NCBI RefSeq assembly: GCF_900101265.1 | Contig: NZ_FMZS01000007.1 | Location: 186,001 to 250,000 of the forward strand | Direction: 5' to 3' | Length of the DNA stretch: 64,000 bases | Origin: Massilia sp. PDC64 | GTDB lineage: Bacteria; Pseudomonadota; Gammaproteobacteria; Burkholderiales; Burkholderiaceae_D | Part shown: piece after piece, positions 27,232 through 35,920 of the stretch | Layout of the letters: every line of letters begins with the position of its first letter | Position numbering within the stretch: position 1 is the stretch's first letter | Made by a program: the position numbers and the translations under genes | The notes under the pieces: generated by a model | The model's database searches: none | What the model saw: the letters and a program-made list of their open reading frames with translations, nothing else | Told to the model about the DNA's origin: nothing

Positions 27232-28245
27232 TCAGAAACCCGCCAGCACGATCTTGCCCTGCGCACGGTTCGACTCGATCAGCGCGTGCGCGCGCTTGAG
27301 GTTTTGCGCGTCGATGCGCCCGAAGTTCTCGTTGGCCGTCGACCGGATCGTGCCCGCGTCGATCAGGTCCGCCACGCGGCCCAGGATCTCGTGCTGGCGG
27401 ATCATGTCCGGCGTCGAGAACAGCGAACGCGTGAACATCAGTTCCCAGTGCAGCGACACCGACTTGCGCTTGAATTTGCGGACGTCGATCGGGGCCGGGT
27501 CGTCGATCAGGCCGAATTTACCCTGCGGCGCGATGATCTCGACGATCTGGTCGAAGTGCTGCTCCGTGTGCGTGAGGCTGATCACGTAGTCCGGCGCGCT
27601 CAGGCCGGCGCGCTGGATCTCGTCCGTGAGCGGCTTGCCATGGTCGATCACGTGGTGGGCGCCGTGCTTCAGTACCCAGTCGCGCGTTTCGGGACGCGAC
27701 GCCGTGCCGATCACCGTCAGGCGGGTCAGCTGGCGCGCCAGTTGCACGAGGATCGAGCCGACGCCGCCCGCCGCGCCGATCACGAGCAGCGACTTGCCCT
27801 CGCCTGCTGCATCCGTCGGTACTTCCAGGCGGTCGAACAGCAGTTCCCACGCCGTGAGGCTCGTCAGCGGCAGCGCGGCGGCGGCGGCGAAGTCCAGCGA
27901 TTGCGGCATCTTGCCGACGATGCGCTCGTCGACCAGCTGCAACTCGCTGTTGCTGCCGGCGCGGGCGATGGAGCCGGCGTACCAGACGCGGTCGCCCGGA
28001 CGGAACAACGTCACGTCCGGTCCGACGGCCTTCACGATGCCGGTCGCGTCCCAGCCCAGCACTTTCCACTCGCCGTCGGCCGGTTTCGAGCCGGCGCGCA
28101 CCTTCACGTCGACGGGGTTCACGGACACGGCTTTCACTTCGACGAGCAGGTCGTGGCCGGCCGCGACCGGATCCGGCAGGGTGATGTCGACGAGGGCGTC
28201 GGCGTGATCGATGGGCAGGTTGTTCTGGTAGGCGATGGCTTTCAT
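27232..28245 (-). CDS. Zinc-type alcohol dehydrogenase-like / quinone oxidoreductase
   Basis: 337-aa MDR-superfamily NADPH:quinone reductase-like enzyme. N-terminal GroES-like fold (MKAIAYQNNLPIDHADALVD; KAVSVNPVDVKVRAG), Rossmann motif GAAGGVGSILVQLARQL, and C-terminal HALIESNRAQGKIVLAGF. It lacks the catalytic zinc Cys/His set. I chose ATG 28245, preceded by AAGGAG. It is divergent from a LysR gene 97 bp away, the likely regulator. The reaction is probably reduction of quinones or enones. Confidence 0.9.
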   Translation of the reverse strand: MKAIAYQNNLPIDHADALVDITLPDPVAAGHDLLVEVKAVSVNPVDVKVRAGSKPADGEWKVLGWDATGIVKAVGPDVTLFRPGDRVWYAGSIARAGSNSELQLVDERIVGKMPQSLDFAAAAALPLTSLTAWELLFDRLEVPTDAAGEGKSLLVIGAAGGVGSILVQLARQLTRLTVIGTASRPETRDWVLKHGAHHVIDHGKPLTDEIQRAGLSAPDYVISLTHTEQHFDQIVEIIAPQGKFGLIDDPAPIDVRKFKRKSVSLHWELMFTRSLFSTPDMIRQHEILGRVADLIDAGTIRSTANENFGRIDAQNLKRAHALIESNRAQGKIVLAGF

Positions 28246-28341
28246 GGTGGCTCCTTGATGATCGATGGTTGTCATTCTGGACGCTTCGATCTTTTTGATA
28301 AACTGTGCAATTACGAAATCAATTTCAATTTTTGTTTGAAA

Positions 28342-29241
28342 ATGAATTTGCGCGATCTCGAACTCTTCGTGACCACGGCCGAGCAGGGCGGCCTGTCCGC
28401 GGCCGCGCGCCTGCTGGATGTATCGCCGGCCGTCGCGAGCGCGAGCCTGAAGCGGCTGGAGACGGATCTCGGCACGGCGCTGTTCGTGCGCACGACGCGC
28501 AGCATGCGCCTGACGGTGGCCGGCGAGCGCCTGCTGGCCCGCTGCCGGCCGCTGCTGGACGGCCTGCGCGACGCCGAGGCGGAAGTGCGTGCGGGAGAAA
28601 ACACGATCGAGGGCCAGCTGCAGATTTCGATGCCGTCCGACCTCGGCCGCCACGTCGTGCTGCCGTGGCTGAACGCGTTCCAGGAACGGTACCCGGGCGT
28701 GCGCCTAAAACTGCAATTGACGGACCGGCTGGCCGACATCTATCGGGAACCCGTTGACATCGCGCTGCGCTTCGGCAAGCCGAGGGAATCCAGCATGGTG
28801 GCGCTGCCCCTATTGGAAACGAACCGGCGCGTGCTGTGCGCGTCGCCGGCCTATCTGGCGCGGCACGGCACGCCGGCGTCGCCGCATGACCTCGCGGCGC
28901 ACAACTGCCTGTGCTTCATGCTGGACGAGACGGTCAACGACCGCTGGCGCTTCTACAAGGACGGCGCGGAGATCGAGGTGACGGTACACGGCGACCGCGT
29001 GGCCGACGATTCCGAGATCGTGCGGCGCTGGGCGCTGGACGGCCTGGGGCTGTGCTACCGCTCGCGCATCGACGTGCAGGCCGACCTCGCGCGCGGCGCA
29101 CTACGTACCGTGTGCACGGACTGGGAGGGCAACAACCAGCCGCTGTACATGGTGCTGGCGAACCGGCGCCAGGTGTCGCCGGCCGTCAGGGTGCTCAGGG
29201 AGTTCCTGGTCGAGCGGATGAACGCGTTCGTCGCCGCGTGA
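28342..29241 (+). CDS. LysR-family transcriptional regulator
   Basis: 299-aa LysR regulator: HTH in LSAARLLDVSPAVASASLKRLE-like segment (residues 1-60; MNLRDLELFVTTAEQGG start), substrate-binding domain from about 90. It belongs to the CrgA/DmlR-like group often next to quinone reductases. Divergent from the quinone oxidoreductase; the AT-rich gap contains the palindrome GAAATCAATTTC (28315-28326), a candidate LysR site. Its stop directly abuts the stop of the convergent thiolase gene. Confidence 0.88.
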   Translation: MNLRDLELFVTTAEQGGLSAAARLLDVSPAVASASLKRLETDLGTALFVRTTRSMRLTVAGERLLARCRPLLDGLRDAEAEVRAGENTIEGQLQISMPSDLGRHVVLPWLNAFQERYPGVRLKLQLTDRLADIYREPVDIALRFGKPRESSMVALPLLETNRRVLCASPAYLARHGTPASPHDLAAHNCLCFMLDETVNDRWRFYKDGAEIEVTVHGDRVADDSEIVRRWALDGLGLCYRSRIDVQADLARGALRTVCTDWEGNNQPLYMVLANRRQVSPAVRVLREFLVERMNAFVAA

Positions 29242-30426
29242 TCACACCTGCTCCAGCGCCAGCGCAATCCCCTGCCCGCCCCCGATGCACAGCGTCACGA
29301 CGCCACGCCGCGCGAGACCACGGCGCATCGCATGCAGCAACCGCACCGTCAGCACGGCGCCCGTCGCGCCGATCGGGTGTCCATGCGCCACCGCGCCCCC
29401 TTCGACGTTGATCACGTCTTCCGCCAGCGACAGTTTTCTCGCCACGGCCAGCGGCACGGCGGCGAACGCCTCGTTGATTTCGTAGCGGTCGACGTCGTCG
29501 ATGCCCCAGCCCGCGCGCGCGAGGGCCTTCTGCACGGCCGGCACGGGGCCCAGCCCGAACATGCCCGGCTCCACGGCCGCCACGCCTGACGCGACGAGGC
29601 GCGCGATCGGCCGCAGGCCCAGGCGCTCGGCCGTCGCGCGGTCGGCGACGATGACGGCAGCCGCGCCGCTGTTCAGGCCCGGCGCGTTGCCGGCCGTGAT
29701 CGTGCCGTCCGGGCGGAACGCCGGTTTCAGTTTCGCCAGCGCCTCCAGCGTCGTGTCCGGGCGGTTCGCTTCGTCCGTGTCGAACAGCTGCACGCCGCGC
29801 TTGCCCGCGATCTCGATCGCCACGATTTCATCCTTGAACGCGCCGGCCGCCTGGGCTTCCGCAAAGCGCCGCTGCGAGCGCTCGGCCCAGCGGTCCTGCG
29901 CGGCGCGCGTGAGGTCCACGTCCTTCACGAGGTCCTCCGTGTGCCAGCCCGAGTGTTGGGCGGAGAACGCGTCGTTCAGGCCGTCGTGCAACAGGCTGTC
30001 GTAGATCTGCGCGTGACCCATGCGCGCGCCCCAGCGGGCCTGCGGCATCAGGTACGGCGCCTGGTCCATGTTTTCCATGCCGCCGGCCAGCACGACACTG
30101 GATTCGCCGGCGAGGATCTCGTGCGCGGCCGATGCGATGGCCTGCGCGCCCGAGCCGCACACGCGGTTCAGGGTCATCGCGGGCACGCTGACGGGAATGC
30201 CGCCGTGGACCGCGGCCTGGCGCGCCGGATTCATGCGGTTGCCCGCCTGGACCACGTTGCCCATCAGGACGGCGTCGATGGCGTCCGGAGAAATGCCCGC
30301 GCGCTCGACGGCGGCGCGCACGGCGGCCGCGCCCAGTTCGACGGCGGGGATGGATTTCAGGGAACCGTTGAACGCACCGATGGCGGTACGCACGGGGGCA
30401 CACAGGACGATGTCGCGGGCAGACAT
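29242..30426 (-). CDS. Thiolase (acetyl-CoA acetyltransferase family)
   Basis: 394-aa thiolase with nucleophile Cys in LNRVCGSGAQAI, NEAFAAVPL, GHPIGATGAVL and the C-terminal CIGGGQGIA. It is a paralogue of the thiolase at 22.5 kb. It lies 96 bp downstream of a MarR gene on the same strand, and that gap contains TATATACAC, a sequence partly shared with the promoter region of the thioesterase gene on the other side of marR. Possibly part of a MarR-controlled acyl-CoA/aromatic acid response; the substrate is unresolved. Confidence 0.9.
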   Translation of the reverse strand: MSARDIVLCAPVRTAIGAFNGSLKSIPAVELGAAAVRAAVERAGISPDAIDAVLMGNVVQAGNRMNPARQAAVHGGIPVSVPAMTLNRVCGSGAQAIASAAHEILAGESSVVLAGGMENMDQAPYLMPQARWGARMGHAQIYDSLLHDGLNDAFSAQHSGWHTEDLVKDVDLTRAAQDRWAERSQRRFAEAQAAGAFKDEIVAIEIAGKRGVQLFDTDEANRPDTTLEALAKLKPAFRPDGTITAGNAPGLNSGAAAVIVADRATAERLGLRPIARLVASGVAAVEPGMFGLGPVPAVQKALARAGWGIDDVDRYEINEAFAAVPLAVARKLSLAEDVINVEGGAVAHGHPIGATGAVLTVRLLHAMRRGLARRGVVTLCIGGGQGIALALEQV

Positions 30427-30522
30427 GATGACTCCTTTCGGGTTGGATGACGGGATCGCACAAATAGGAGTATATACACGTATTTTGAAAAGCGCATGAC
30501 GCGCGGCCTGCCGGCGAGCGGA

Positions 30523-30966
30523 TTATTTGACTTCGGGTTCGTGGATGCCCGTCTCGACGACGGCGCGCAGCAGCATGCGCAGTTCGAGTGCGCGTTCGCT
30601 GCCGAAGTTCTGTTCGAAGGTCTGCTGGGCGCGGCGCCACAGCGGCAGCACGGCCTTTACCTTGGCCTTGCCGGCCGGCGTGAGGACGATGACGCGCTCG
30701 CGTTTATCGTGCTCGCTGGGCCCCGTCGTCACGAGGGCATCGCGCTCGAGCGGTTTGAGGTTGCGGGTGAGGGTCGTGCGGTCCATGACCAGTTCGGCCG
30801 ACATCTGGTTGACGGTCATCGGCCCCAGTCCCAGCAGCTTGTACAGGATGGAGAACTGGGTGACGCGCAGGCCGGCCTCGCTCAGCACCTGGTCGTACAC
30901 GCCGGTGATGTAACGCGACGCCTGGCGCAGGGCGAGGCAGTTGCACAGGGGGTCGTTCGATGTCAT
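30523..30966 (-). CDS. MarR-family transcriptional regulator
   Basis: 147-aa MarR regulator with winged HTH (MTVNQMSAELVMDRTTLTRNLKPLERDALV, then wing VTTGPSEHDKRERVIVLTPAG). The N-terminus carries a CNC motif (DPLCNCLALRQASRYIT) also found in the second MarR of this window, so a thiol-based switch is conceivable but unproven. It is divergent from a PaaI-like thioesterase and precedes a thiolase; such MarR proteins often respond to aromatic acids or their CoA esters. Confidence 0.87.
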   Translation of the reverse strand: MTSNDPLCNCLALRQASRYITGVYDQVLSEAGLRVTQFSILYKLLGLGPMTVNQMSAELVMDRTTLTRNLKPLERDALVTTGPSEHDKRERVIVLTPAGKAKVKAVLPLWRRAQQTFEQNFGSERALELRMLLRAVVETGIHEPEVK

Positions 30967-31096
30967 GTACGATGTTCCATTGCGGGGACGGCGTTAGTGC
31001 CCTCCCTCTAGCGAGTATAACCCCTGGAACGGCGGAACCTGTGCATAATCGGCACCGGATCGTTGCATATACACTCAATCACGTGAGGAGGTTCGC

Positions 31097-31639
31097 ATGG
31101 AGACACAACAAACGGTGGCCGAGCAGTGGGAAGAACAGCTGCGCGCGGTGCGTGCACGCATCGTGCAGGGTGGCGGTCGCCCGGGCGTCGTGCCGGCGCA
31201 GGAAGCACGCGGCATGTCCGGTCTCGCCATCATGGAGGCGCTGCTCGCCGGCCGTTTCCCGTATCCGCCCATCGCCGAGACGCTCGACTTCTCTCTCGTC
31301 GAAGTCGAGAAAGGCAAGGCCACGTTCCAGGGCACGCCGCAGATAAAACACCTGAATCCGATGGGAACGGTGCACGGCGGCTGGTACGCGACCCTGCTCG
31401 ACTCGGCCGTGGGCTGCGCCGTGCAGACGGCGCTGGAGCCGGGTTACGCGTACACGACGGCGGAGCTGAGCGTGAACCTCGTGCGCGGCGCGCGGCTCGA
31501 CGGCGGACCGTTGCGCGCGATCGGCACCGTGCTCCATTGCGGCCGCCAGCTGGCCACGGCCGAAGGGAAGATCGTCGATGCGCAGGGCCGGCTGTACGCG
31601 CATGCGACGACCACGTGCCTCGTGTTCGAAGCGCGTTGA
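31097..31639 (+). CDS. PaaI-family (hotdog-fold) thioesterase
   Basis: 180-aa hotdog-fold acyl-CoA thioesterase. The PaaI signature is visible as HLNPMGTVHGGWYATLLDSAVGCA, followed by AELSVNLVRGARLDGGPLRAIG. An N-terminal ~50-residue helical extension precedes the domain. GTGAGGAGG precedes ATG 31097. Divergent from marR (130 bp). Probably hydrolyses an aromatic or medium acyl-CoA; relation to the MarR gene is inferred from position. Confidence 0.88.
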   Translation: METQQTVAEQWEEQLRAVRARIVQGGGRPGVVPAQEARGMSGLAIMEALLAGRFPYPPIAETLDFSLVEVEKGKATFQGTPQIKHLNPMGTVHGGWYATLLDSAVGCAVQTALEPGYAYTTAELSVNLVRGARLDGGPLRAIGTVLHCGRQLATAEGKIVDAQGRLYAHATTTCLVFEAR

Positions 31640-31643
31640 GGCT

Positions 31644-32444
31644 TCAAGCCGCGACGGCGTAGCGGCTCGCCGGCTTCGTGCGCGACAGCTCGGGATGCAT
31701 CGCGCGTCGCGTGGCTTCGTACGCATCCCATTTCGCGCCGTCTTCCAGCGCCGGGATCGTCGCGAATTCTCCCTGGTCGTAACCGGCCAGCGCGGCATCG
31801 ACGAGATCCTCGGCGCGCATCACGATCTCGCTGGGCAGGTGCTCGACGGGCGTGCCGGCGATCTGCCAGAAGTCCGTCGCCGTGGCACCCGGCAGCACCA
31901 CCTGCACGCGCACGCCCTTGTCGGCCAGTTCATGCTGCAGCGACTGGCTGAACGCCACCACGTACGCCTTGCTGCCGCCGTACACGCCGTTCAGCACTTC
32001 CGGTGCGATGGCAACGATGGAGGCGATGTTGATGAAGGCGCCCTTCCCGCGCGCCACGAAGCCCGGCGCGGCGGCATACGTCAGGCGCGTCAGTGCGGTC
32101 ACGTTCAACGCGATCATGTCCTGCATCTTGTCGACGTCCGAGCCCAGCAGCGGTCCCGTGCCGCCCACGCCGGCGTTATTCACGAGCAGCGTGATGCCGT
32201 CGTCGTTGCGCAATACCTCTTCCACGCGGCGCAGGTCGGCGTCGCGGGTCAGGTCGGCGGCGATCGTCCGTACCGTGCGGCCGTAGGCAGTGCTCAGGCG
32301 GTCGGCCTGGGCTTGCAGGCGTTCGCCGTTGCGGGCGACGAGGACCAGGTCGTAGCCGCGGCGGGCCAGGCGGTCCGCGTAGAGGGCGCCGATGCCGGTG
32401 GAAGCGCCCGTGACGACTGCAGTACCCAGGTTTGCGTTGCTCAT
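31644..32444 (-). CDS. SDR family oxidoreductase
   Basis: 266-aa short-chain dehydrogenase: VTGASTGIGALYADRLARRG cofactor motif, VNNAGVGG, catalytic Ser in INIASIVAI and Tyr/Lys in VYGGSKAYVVAFS. I chose ATG 32444 (MSNANLGTAVVTGAS) with AAGGAG upstream. Its promoter region carries TGTGTGTACGCACATA, nearly identical to the palindrome before the adjacent upstream marR gene, so it is very probably a target of that MarR protein. The substrate is unknown. Confidence 0.9.
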   Translation of the reverse strand: MSNANLGTAVVTGASTGIGALYADRLARRGYDLVLVARNGERLQAQADRLSTAYGRTVRTIAADLTRDADLRRVEEVLRNDDGITLLVNNAGVGGTGPLLGSDVDKMQDMIALNVTALTRLTYAAAPGFVARGKGAFINIASIVAIAPEVLNGVYGGSKAYVVAFSQSLQHELADKGVRVQVVLPGATATDFWQIAGTPVEHLPSEIVMRAEDLVDAALAGYDQGEFATIPALEDGAKWDAYEATRRAMHPELSRTKPASRYAVAA

Positions 32445-32463
32445 GTTGTTCTCCTTAGCGAAC

Positions 32464-32479
32464 TGTGTGTACGCACATA
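32464..32479. promoter_or_regulatory. Candidate MarR operator upstream of the SDR gene
   Basis: TGTGTGTACGCACATA, 20 bp before the SDR start codon, shares 14 consecutive bases (TGTGTGTACGCACA) with the palindrome before the adjacent marR gene. Confidence 0.7.
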
Positions 32480-32497
32480 TTGGTGCAAAAATTTTTG

Positions 32498-32920
32498 CTA
32501 CGGTGCCAGCGTCGACAACGACTGGCGCAACTCGCCGGCCAGCCCGGCGCCGAATTTGCTCTCGAATTCCGCCTGCGCCGTCTGCCACACGGGCAGCGCT
32601 TCCGCCAGCTTCGCGCGGCCCGCGTCGGTGAGGCGCACGACGTTGCGGCGCGCGTCTTCCTCGTGCGAACCGATGACGACCAGGCCGTCCCGCTCCAGCG
32701 GCTGCAGCGCGCGGATCACGCTCGTGCGCTCCATCACCATCGCCTCGACGAGGTCCTTCATCGAGGCCGCTTCGACTTCGTCGACGTAGACCAGGATGGA
32801 GAACTGCGTACTCGTCAGGCCCACGCGCGACAGGTGGTCCTCATACATCTTCGTAATCAGACGCGCCGCCTTGCGGGTGGCGAAGCAGTTGCAGGCAATG
32901 AGGCGTTCGGAAGCAGTCAT
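32498..32920 (-). CDS. MarR-family transcriptional regulator
   Basis: 140-aa MarR regulator, start MTASERLIACNCFATRKAARLITKMY, winged HTH ASMKDLVEAMVMERTSVIRALQPLERDGL and wing VIGSHEEDARRNVVRLTDAG. The N-terminal CNC motif is shared with the MarR protein at 30.5 kb. It lies directly upstream of the SDR gene on the same strand (53-bp gap). Both genes carry the same palindrome in front, so the protein likely represses itself and the SDR. I chose ATG 32920; the long upstream reading frame belongs to no real gene. Confidence 0.88.
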   Translation of the reverse strand: MTASERLIACNCFATRKAARLITKMYEDHLSRVGLTSTQFSILVYVDEVEAASMKDLVEAMVMERTSVIRALQPLERDGLVVIGSHEEDARRNVVRLTDAGRAKLAEALPVWQTAQAEFESKFGAGLAGELRQSLSTLAP

Positions 32921-32932
32921 GGGCACAGTATT

Positions 32933-32950
32933 ATGTGTGTACGCACACAT
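32933..32950. promoter_or_regulatory. Candidate MarR operator upstream of marR
   Basis: ATGTGTGTACGCACACAT: arms ATGTGTG / CACACAT around TAC/G centre, 13 bp before the marR start. Same core as the site upstream of the SDR gene. Confidence 0.72.
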
Positions 32951-32970
32951 GTCAAGCATTTTCGAAAAAA

Positions 32971-33879
32971 TCACTCGCCCATGATGGCGTCCATGTGCGC
33001 CTTCAGCATGTCGACGAACACGCGCGTGCGCGCCGGCATCAGGCGCCGTCCGGGCATCACGCACCACAGGCCGGCCACCGGCAGCGACCAGTCCGGCAAC
33101 ACGCGGCGCAGGCAGCCATTGCCGACCCAGTCGCGCAGGGCGGCGTCGGCCGGCAGCGCGGCGATGCCCACGCCACGGTACGCCATCTCGCGCTGCAGCC
33201 GCGGCGAATTGCACACGAGCGGTCCCTGCACGACGTGCTCCCAGCGCTCGTCCCCGCGCGTCAGCACCCATGGCAGCGTCGCCCCGTCGCTCCCGGTGTA
33301 GGCAAGGCAGGCGTGCCGGTCCAGGTCGTCGGGCGTCTCCGGCGTGCCGTGTTCGGCCAGGTAATCCGGACTGGCGTACAGGGCCTGGCGCAGGTCGCAC
33401 AGCTTGCGCGCGACGAGCGTCGCGTCGTCGGGCAGGTGCTGGGCGGCGCGCACGGCCACGTCGAAACGCTCGCTCAACAGATCCACGCGGCGCGGGGACA
33501 AGTCGACGCGCAGCCGGACCTCCGGATAGCGCGTCTGGAACGCCTGGAAAAAACCGGCGAAGTCCGATTCGATGAAGTCGGGCGGCATCGACACGCGCAG
33601 TTCTCCCCGCGGCGTTTCCTGCCGGTGCTGGGCCAGCGCCGCGACTTCCTCGGTTTCGTCGACGAGGCGGCGCGCATGCTCGAGGATGCGCTCGCCGAAC
33701 GCCGTGATCGCCACGCGCCGCGTGCTGCGCACGAACAGCTTTTCGCCCAGCGCTTCTTCCAGCAGCGTCAGGCGGCGCGACAGCGTCGACTTGGGCAGGT
33801 CGGCCCGCTCGGCCGCCTGCGAAAAACTGCCGGCGTCGACGACACGCACGAACAGGATCAGATCGTTTGCATCCACCAT
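32971..33879 (-). CDS. LysR-family transcriptional regulator
   Basis: 302-aa LysR regulator: N-terminal HTH (DAGSFSQAAERADLPKSTLSRRLTLLE) and effector domain (RRVDLLSERFDVAVRAA, typical of the CrgA-like group). Divergent from the azoreductase gene, whose ATG is 114 bp away, making that the likely target. Starts at ATG 33879 (MVDANDLILFVRVV). Coinducer unknown, but electrophiles or quinones would fit an azoreductase. Confidence 0.88.
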   Translation of the reverse strand: MVDANDLILFVRVVDAGSFSQAAERADLPKSTLSRRLTLLEEALGEKLFVRSTRRVAITAFGERILEHARRLVDETEEVAALAQHRQETPRGELRVSMPPDFIESDFAGFFQAFQTRYPEVRLRVDLSPRRVDLLSERFDVAVRAAQHLPDDATLVARKLCDLRQALYASPDYLAEHGTPETPDDLDRHACLAYTGSDGATLPWVLTRGDERWEHVVQGPLVCNSPRLQREMAYRGVGIAALPADAALRDWVGNGCLRRVLPDWSLPVAGLWCVMPGRRLMPARTRVFVDMLKAHMDAIMGE

Positions 33880-33992
33880 GTGCCAGACTCCCGTCCCATA
33901 AATGGAACAATGATATCCGGAAAGCCGGCTTAATCCCGGCGGCAGGTCTCAATAGAATGTTCTCCATCGACCCAACACTTCTGGAGAACACG

Positions 33993-34592
33993 ATGAACAT
34001 CCTGCAAATCAACGGTAGCGCCCGTGCCAACGGTTCGAACTCGACCCGCGTCGCCGATGCCATCACGGCGCGCCTGAAAGCACGTCATCCGGACGCGACG
34101 GTCGAGCTGCGCGACCTCGCACGCGATCCGCATCCCGTGCTGGACGAAGCCGCACTGACCGCCCTGTTCACCCCTGCCGAACAGCGCACGCCGGAGCAAA
34201 GCGCGCGTGTGGCGCTGGACGACGCGCTGATCGCCCAACTGAAACGCGCCGACGTGATCGTGCTGGGCGTGCCGATGTATAACTTCAGCGTCTCCGTGCA
34301 GATCAAGTCCTGGATCGACGCCGTTGCCCGCGCCGGCCAGACCTTCCGCTACACGGCGAACGGTCCGGAAGGCCTCGTCACGGGCAAGAAAGTCTACGTG
34401 GGCCTGGCCCGCGGCGGCATCTACCGCGACACGCCGCTCGACTCGCAGGTGCCGTACCTGAAGGGCGTGCTGGGCCTGATGGGCATGACGGACGTCGAGT
34501 TCATCTACGCCGAGGGCGTGAACATGGGCCCGGACCGCGCGAACGCCGCCTTCGACGAAGTGGCCACGCAGATCGACGAGGTCGTGGCGTAA
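33993..34592 (+). CDS. azoR: FMN-dependent NADH-azoreductase
   Basis: 199-aa flavodoxin-fold FMN reductase of the AzoR family, a two-electron quinone/azo reductase. Phosphate-binding loop INGSARANGSNST at the N-terminus, FMN contact VPMYNFSVSVQIKSWIDAVARAGQTFRYT and GGIY segment (LARGGIYRDTPLD) are typical. GGAGAA precedes ATG 33993. Divergent LysR gene is the probable regulator. Its stop abuts the stop codon of the convergent SDR gene. Confidence 0.9.
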   Translation: MNILQINGSARANGSNSTRVADAITARLKARHPDATVELRDLARDPHPVLDEAALTALFTPAEQRTPEQSARVALDDALIAQLKRADVIVLGVPMYNFSVSVQIKSWIDAVARAGQTFRYTANGPEGLVTGKKVYVGLARGGIYRDTPLDSQVPYLKGVLGLMGMTDVEFIYAEGVNMGPDRANAAFDEVATQIDEVVA

Positions 34593-35387
34593 TCAGGCGA
34601 TCGTATCGACCACCCCGCCATCCACCCGCAGCGCCGCGCCCGTCGTGGCCGACGCCTGCGGCGAGCACACGTAGACGATCATGTTCGCCACCTCGTCCAC
34701 GCTCGCCGTGCGGCGCAGGATGGAACTGGGCCGGTGCGTGCGCACGAAGTCGGTCGCGGCCTCCTCGACCGAGACGTGCGCCTCCTGTGCCGCGCCTTCC
34801 AGCATGGTGCGCACGCCTTCCGACAGGGTCGGCCCCGGCAGCACCGCGTTGACGGTGACGCCGCTGCCGGCCGCCAGCTTCGCCAGCCCGCGCGAGACGG
34901 CCAGCTGCGCCGTCTTCGTCATCCCGTAGTGGATCATGTCGGCCGGGATGTTCAGCGCCGATTCCGACGAGATGAACACGATGCGGCCCCAGTCCCGTTC
35001 CAGCATCCCTTTCAGGTAGTGCCGCGCGAGGCGCACGCCCGACATCACGTTCAGCTGGAAAAAGTGGTCCCACGTGGCGTCGTCGATCTCGAAGAAATCC
35101 TGCGGGCCGTACGTGCCCGCGTTGTTGACGAGGATGTCCACGCGCGGCTCGGCGTTGATGAGTGTCGCGGTACCTTCCGCCGTCGCGAGGTCGGCCGCGA
35201 CGCCGCGTAGCTGCGCATCCGGCACGCGCGCCAGCACGGCGTCGCGGGCACGTGCAATGGCCTCCTCGCTGCGACCGTTGAGGATGACGGTGGCGCCCGC
35301 ATCCGCGAGACCGATGGCGGTCGCGAGGCCGATGCCGGCGGTGGAAGCGGAGACGAGTGCGGTCTTGCCGCTCAAATCGATGTGCAT
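34593..35387 (-). CDS. SDR family oxidoreductase
   Basis: 264-aa short-chain dehydrogenase: ALVSASTAGIGLATAIGLADAG, VNNAGTYGPQDF, Ser in VFISSESALNIP, Tyr/Lys in IHYGMTKTAQLAVSRGLA, and a C-terminal TTGAALRVDGGVVD. I chose ATG 35387 (MHIDLSGKTALVSAS), preceded by GGAGCC. It follows a small exported NTF2-like protein gene by 11 bp on the same strand; the two look like an operon divergent from the LysR gene at 36.0 kb. Confidence 0.9.
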   Translation of the reverse strand: MHIDLSGKTALVSASTAGIGLATAIGLADAGATVILNGRSEEAIARARDAVLARVPDAQLRGVAADLATAEGTATLINAEPRVDILVNNAGTYGPQDFFEIDDATWDHFFQLNVMSGVRLARHYLKGMLERDWGRIVFISSESALNIPADMIHYGMTKTAQLAVSRGLAKLAAGSGVTVNAVLPGPTLSEGVRTMLEGAAQEAHVSVEEAATDFVRTHRPSSILRRTASVDEVANMIVYVCSPQASATTGAALRVDGGVVDTIA

Positions 35388-35398
35388 GGTGGCTCCTT

Positions 35399-35920
35399 TC
35401 ATTGGGCGACGAGGCCCAGTTGCCGCATCAGCGTGAGGTTGTCCTCGATGTGCCAGTTGTCGGCGATCTTCCCGTCCGCGATGCGATAGATGTCGGTGGC
35501 GATGAAGTCGACCGCCTGCCCTTGTCCCTGCGTGTTGCCCCACCGTCCCGTGAAATGGCCGTGGAAGCGGTAATGCACGGTGACGCGGTCGCCCGCGACG
35601 ATCATTTGCCGCAGGTCGGCCTGCAGGTCCGGGATCGCCGTGCGCACGAACTTCGACGCGGCCAGCGGCCCCGGCACGCCTTGCGCGCGGCCCGGCGGCA
35701 GGGTGCGGTCCGTGAAATCGGCGGCGAGCGCGGCGCGTGCAAATCTCTCGTCGCCAGTGTGCCAGAACGTGGCGTAGCGGCGCGCCGCCTGCATTTCGGC
35801 ATCCCGCTGCGCGGGCGGCAGCGACGGGTCCACGATGACTTGCTGGGCGCTGACGAGCTGTTCGTCCGCGCTGGCCGGCAGCGCCACCAGTAGGGCGGCG
35901 AGGATGGAAAAGGCTTTCAT
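35399..35920 (-). CDS. Exported SnoaL/NTF2-like protein
   Basis: 173-aa protein with a signal peptide (MKAFSILAALLVALPASADE, cleavage after ASA) and a SnoaL-like polyketide-cyclase/NTF2 fold: AARRYATFWHTGDERFARAALAADFTDRT, then VTVHYRFHGHFTGRW and VDFIATDIYRIADGKIADNWHIEDN. SnoaL-type folds include isomerases, hydratases and ligand-binding proteins, so the activity is unknown. Periplasmic location is likely. It starts at ATG 35920, 93 bp from the divergent LysR gene, and precedes an SDR gene. Confidence 0.82.
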   Translation of the reverse strand: MKAFSILAALLVALPASADEQLVSAQQVIVDPSLPPAQRDAEMQAARRYATFWHTGDERFARAALAADFTDRTLPPGRAQGVPGPLAASKFVRTAIPDLQADLRQMIVAGDRVTVHYRFHGHFTGRWGNTQGQGQAVDFIATDIYRIADGKIADNWHIEDNLTLMRQLGLVAQ

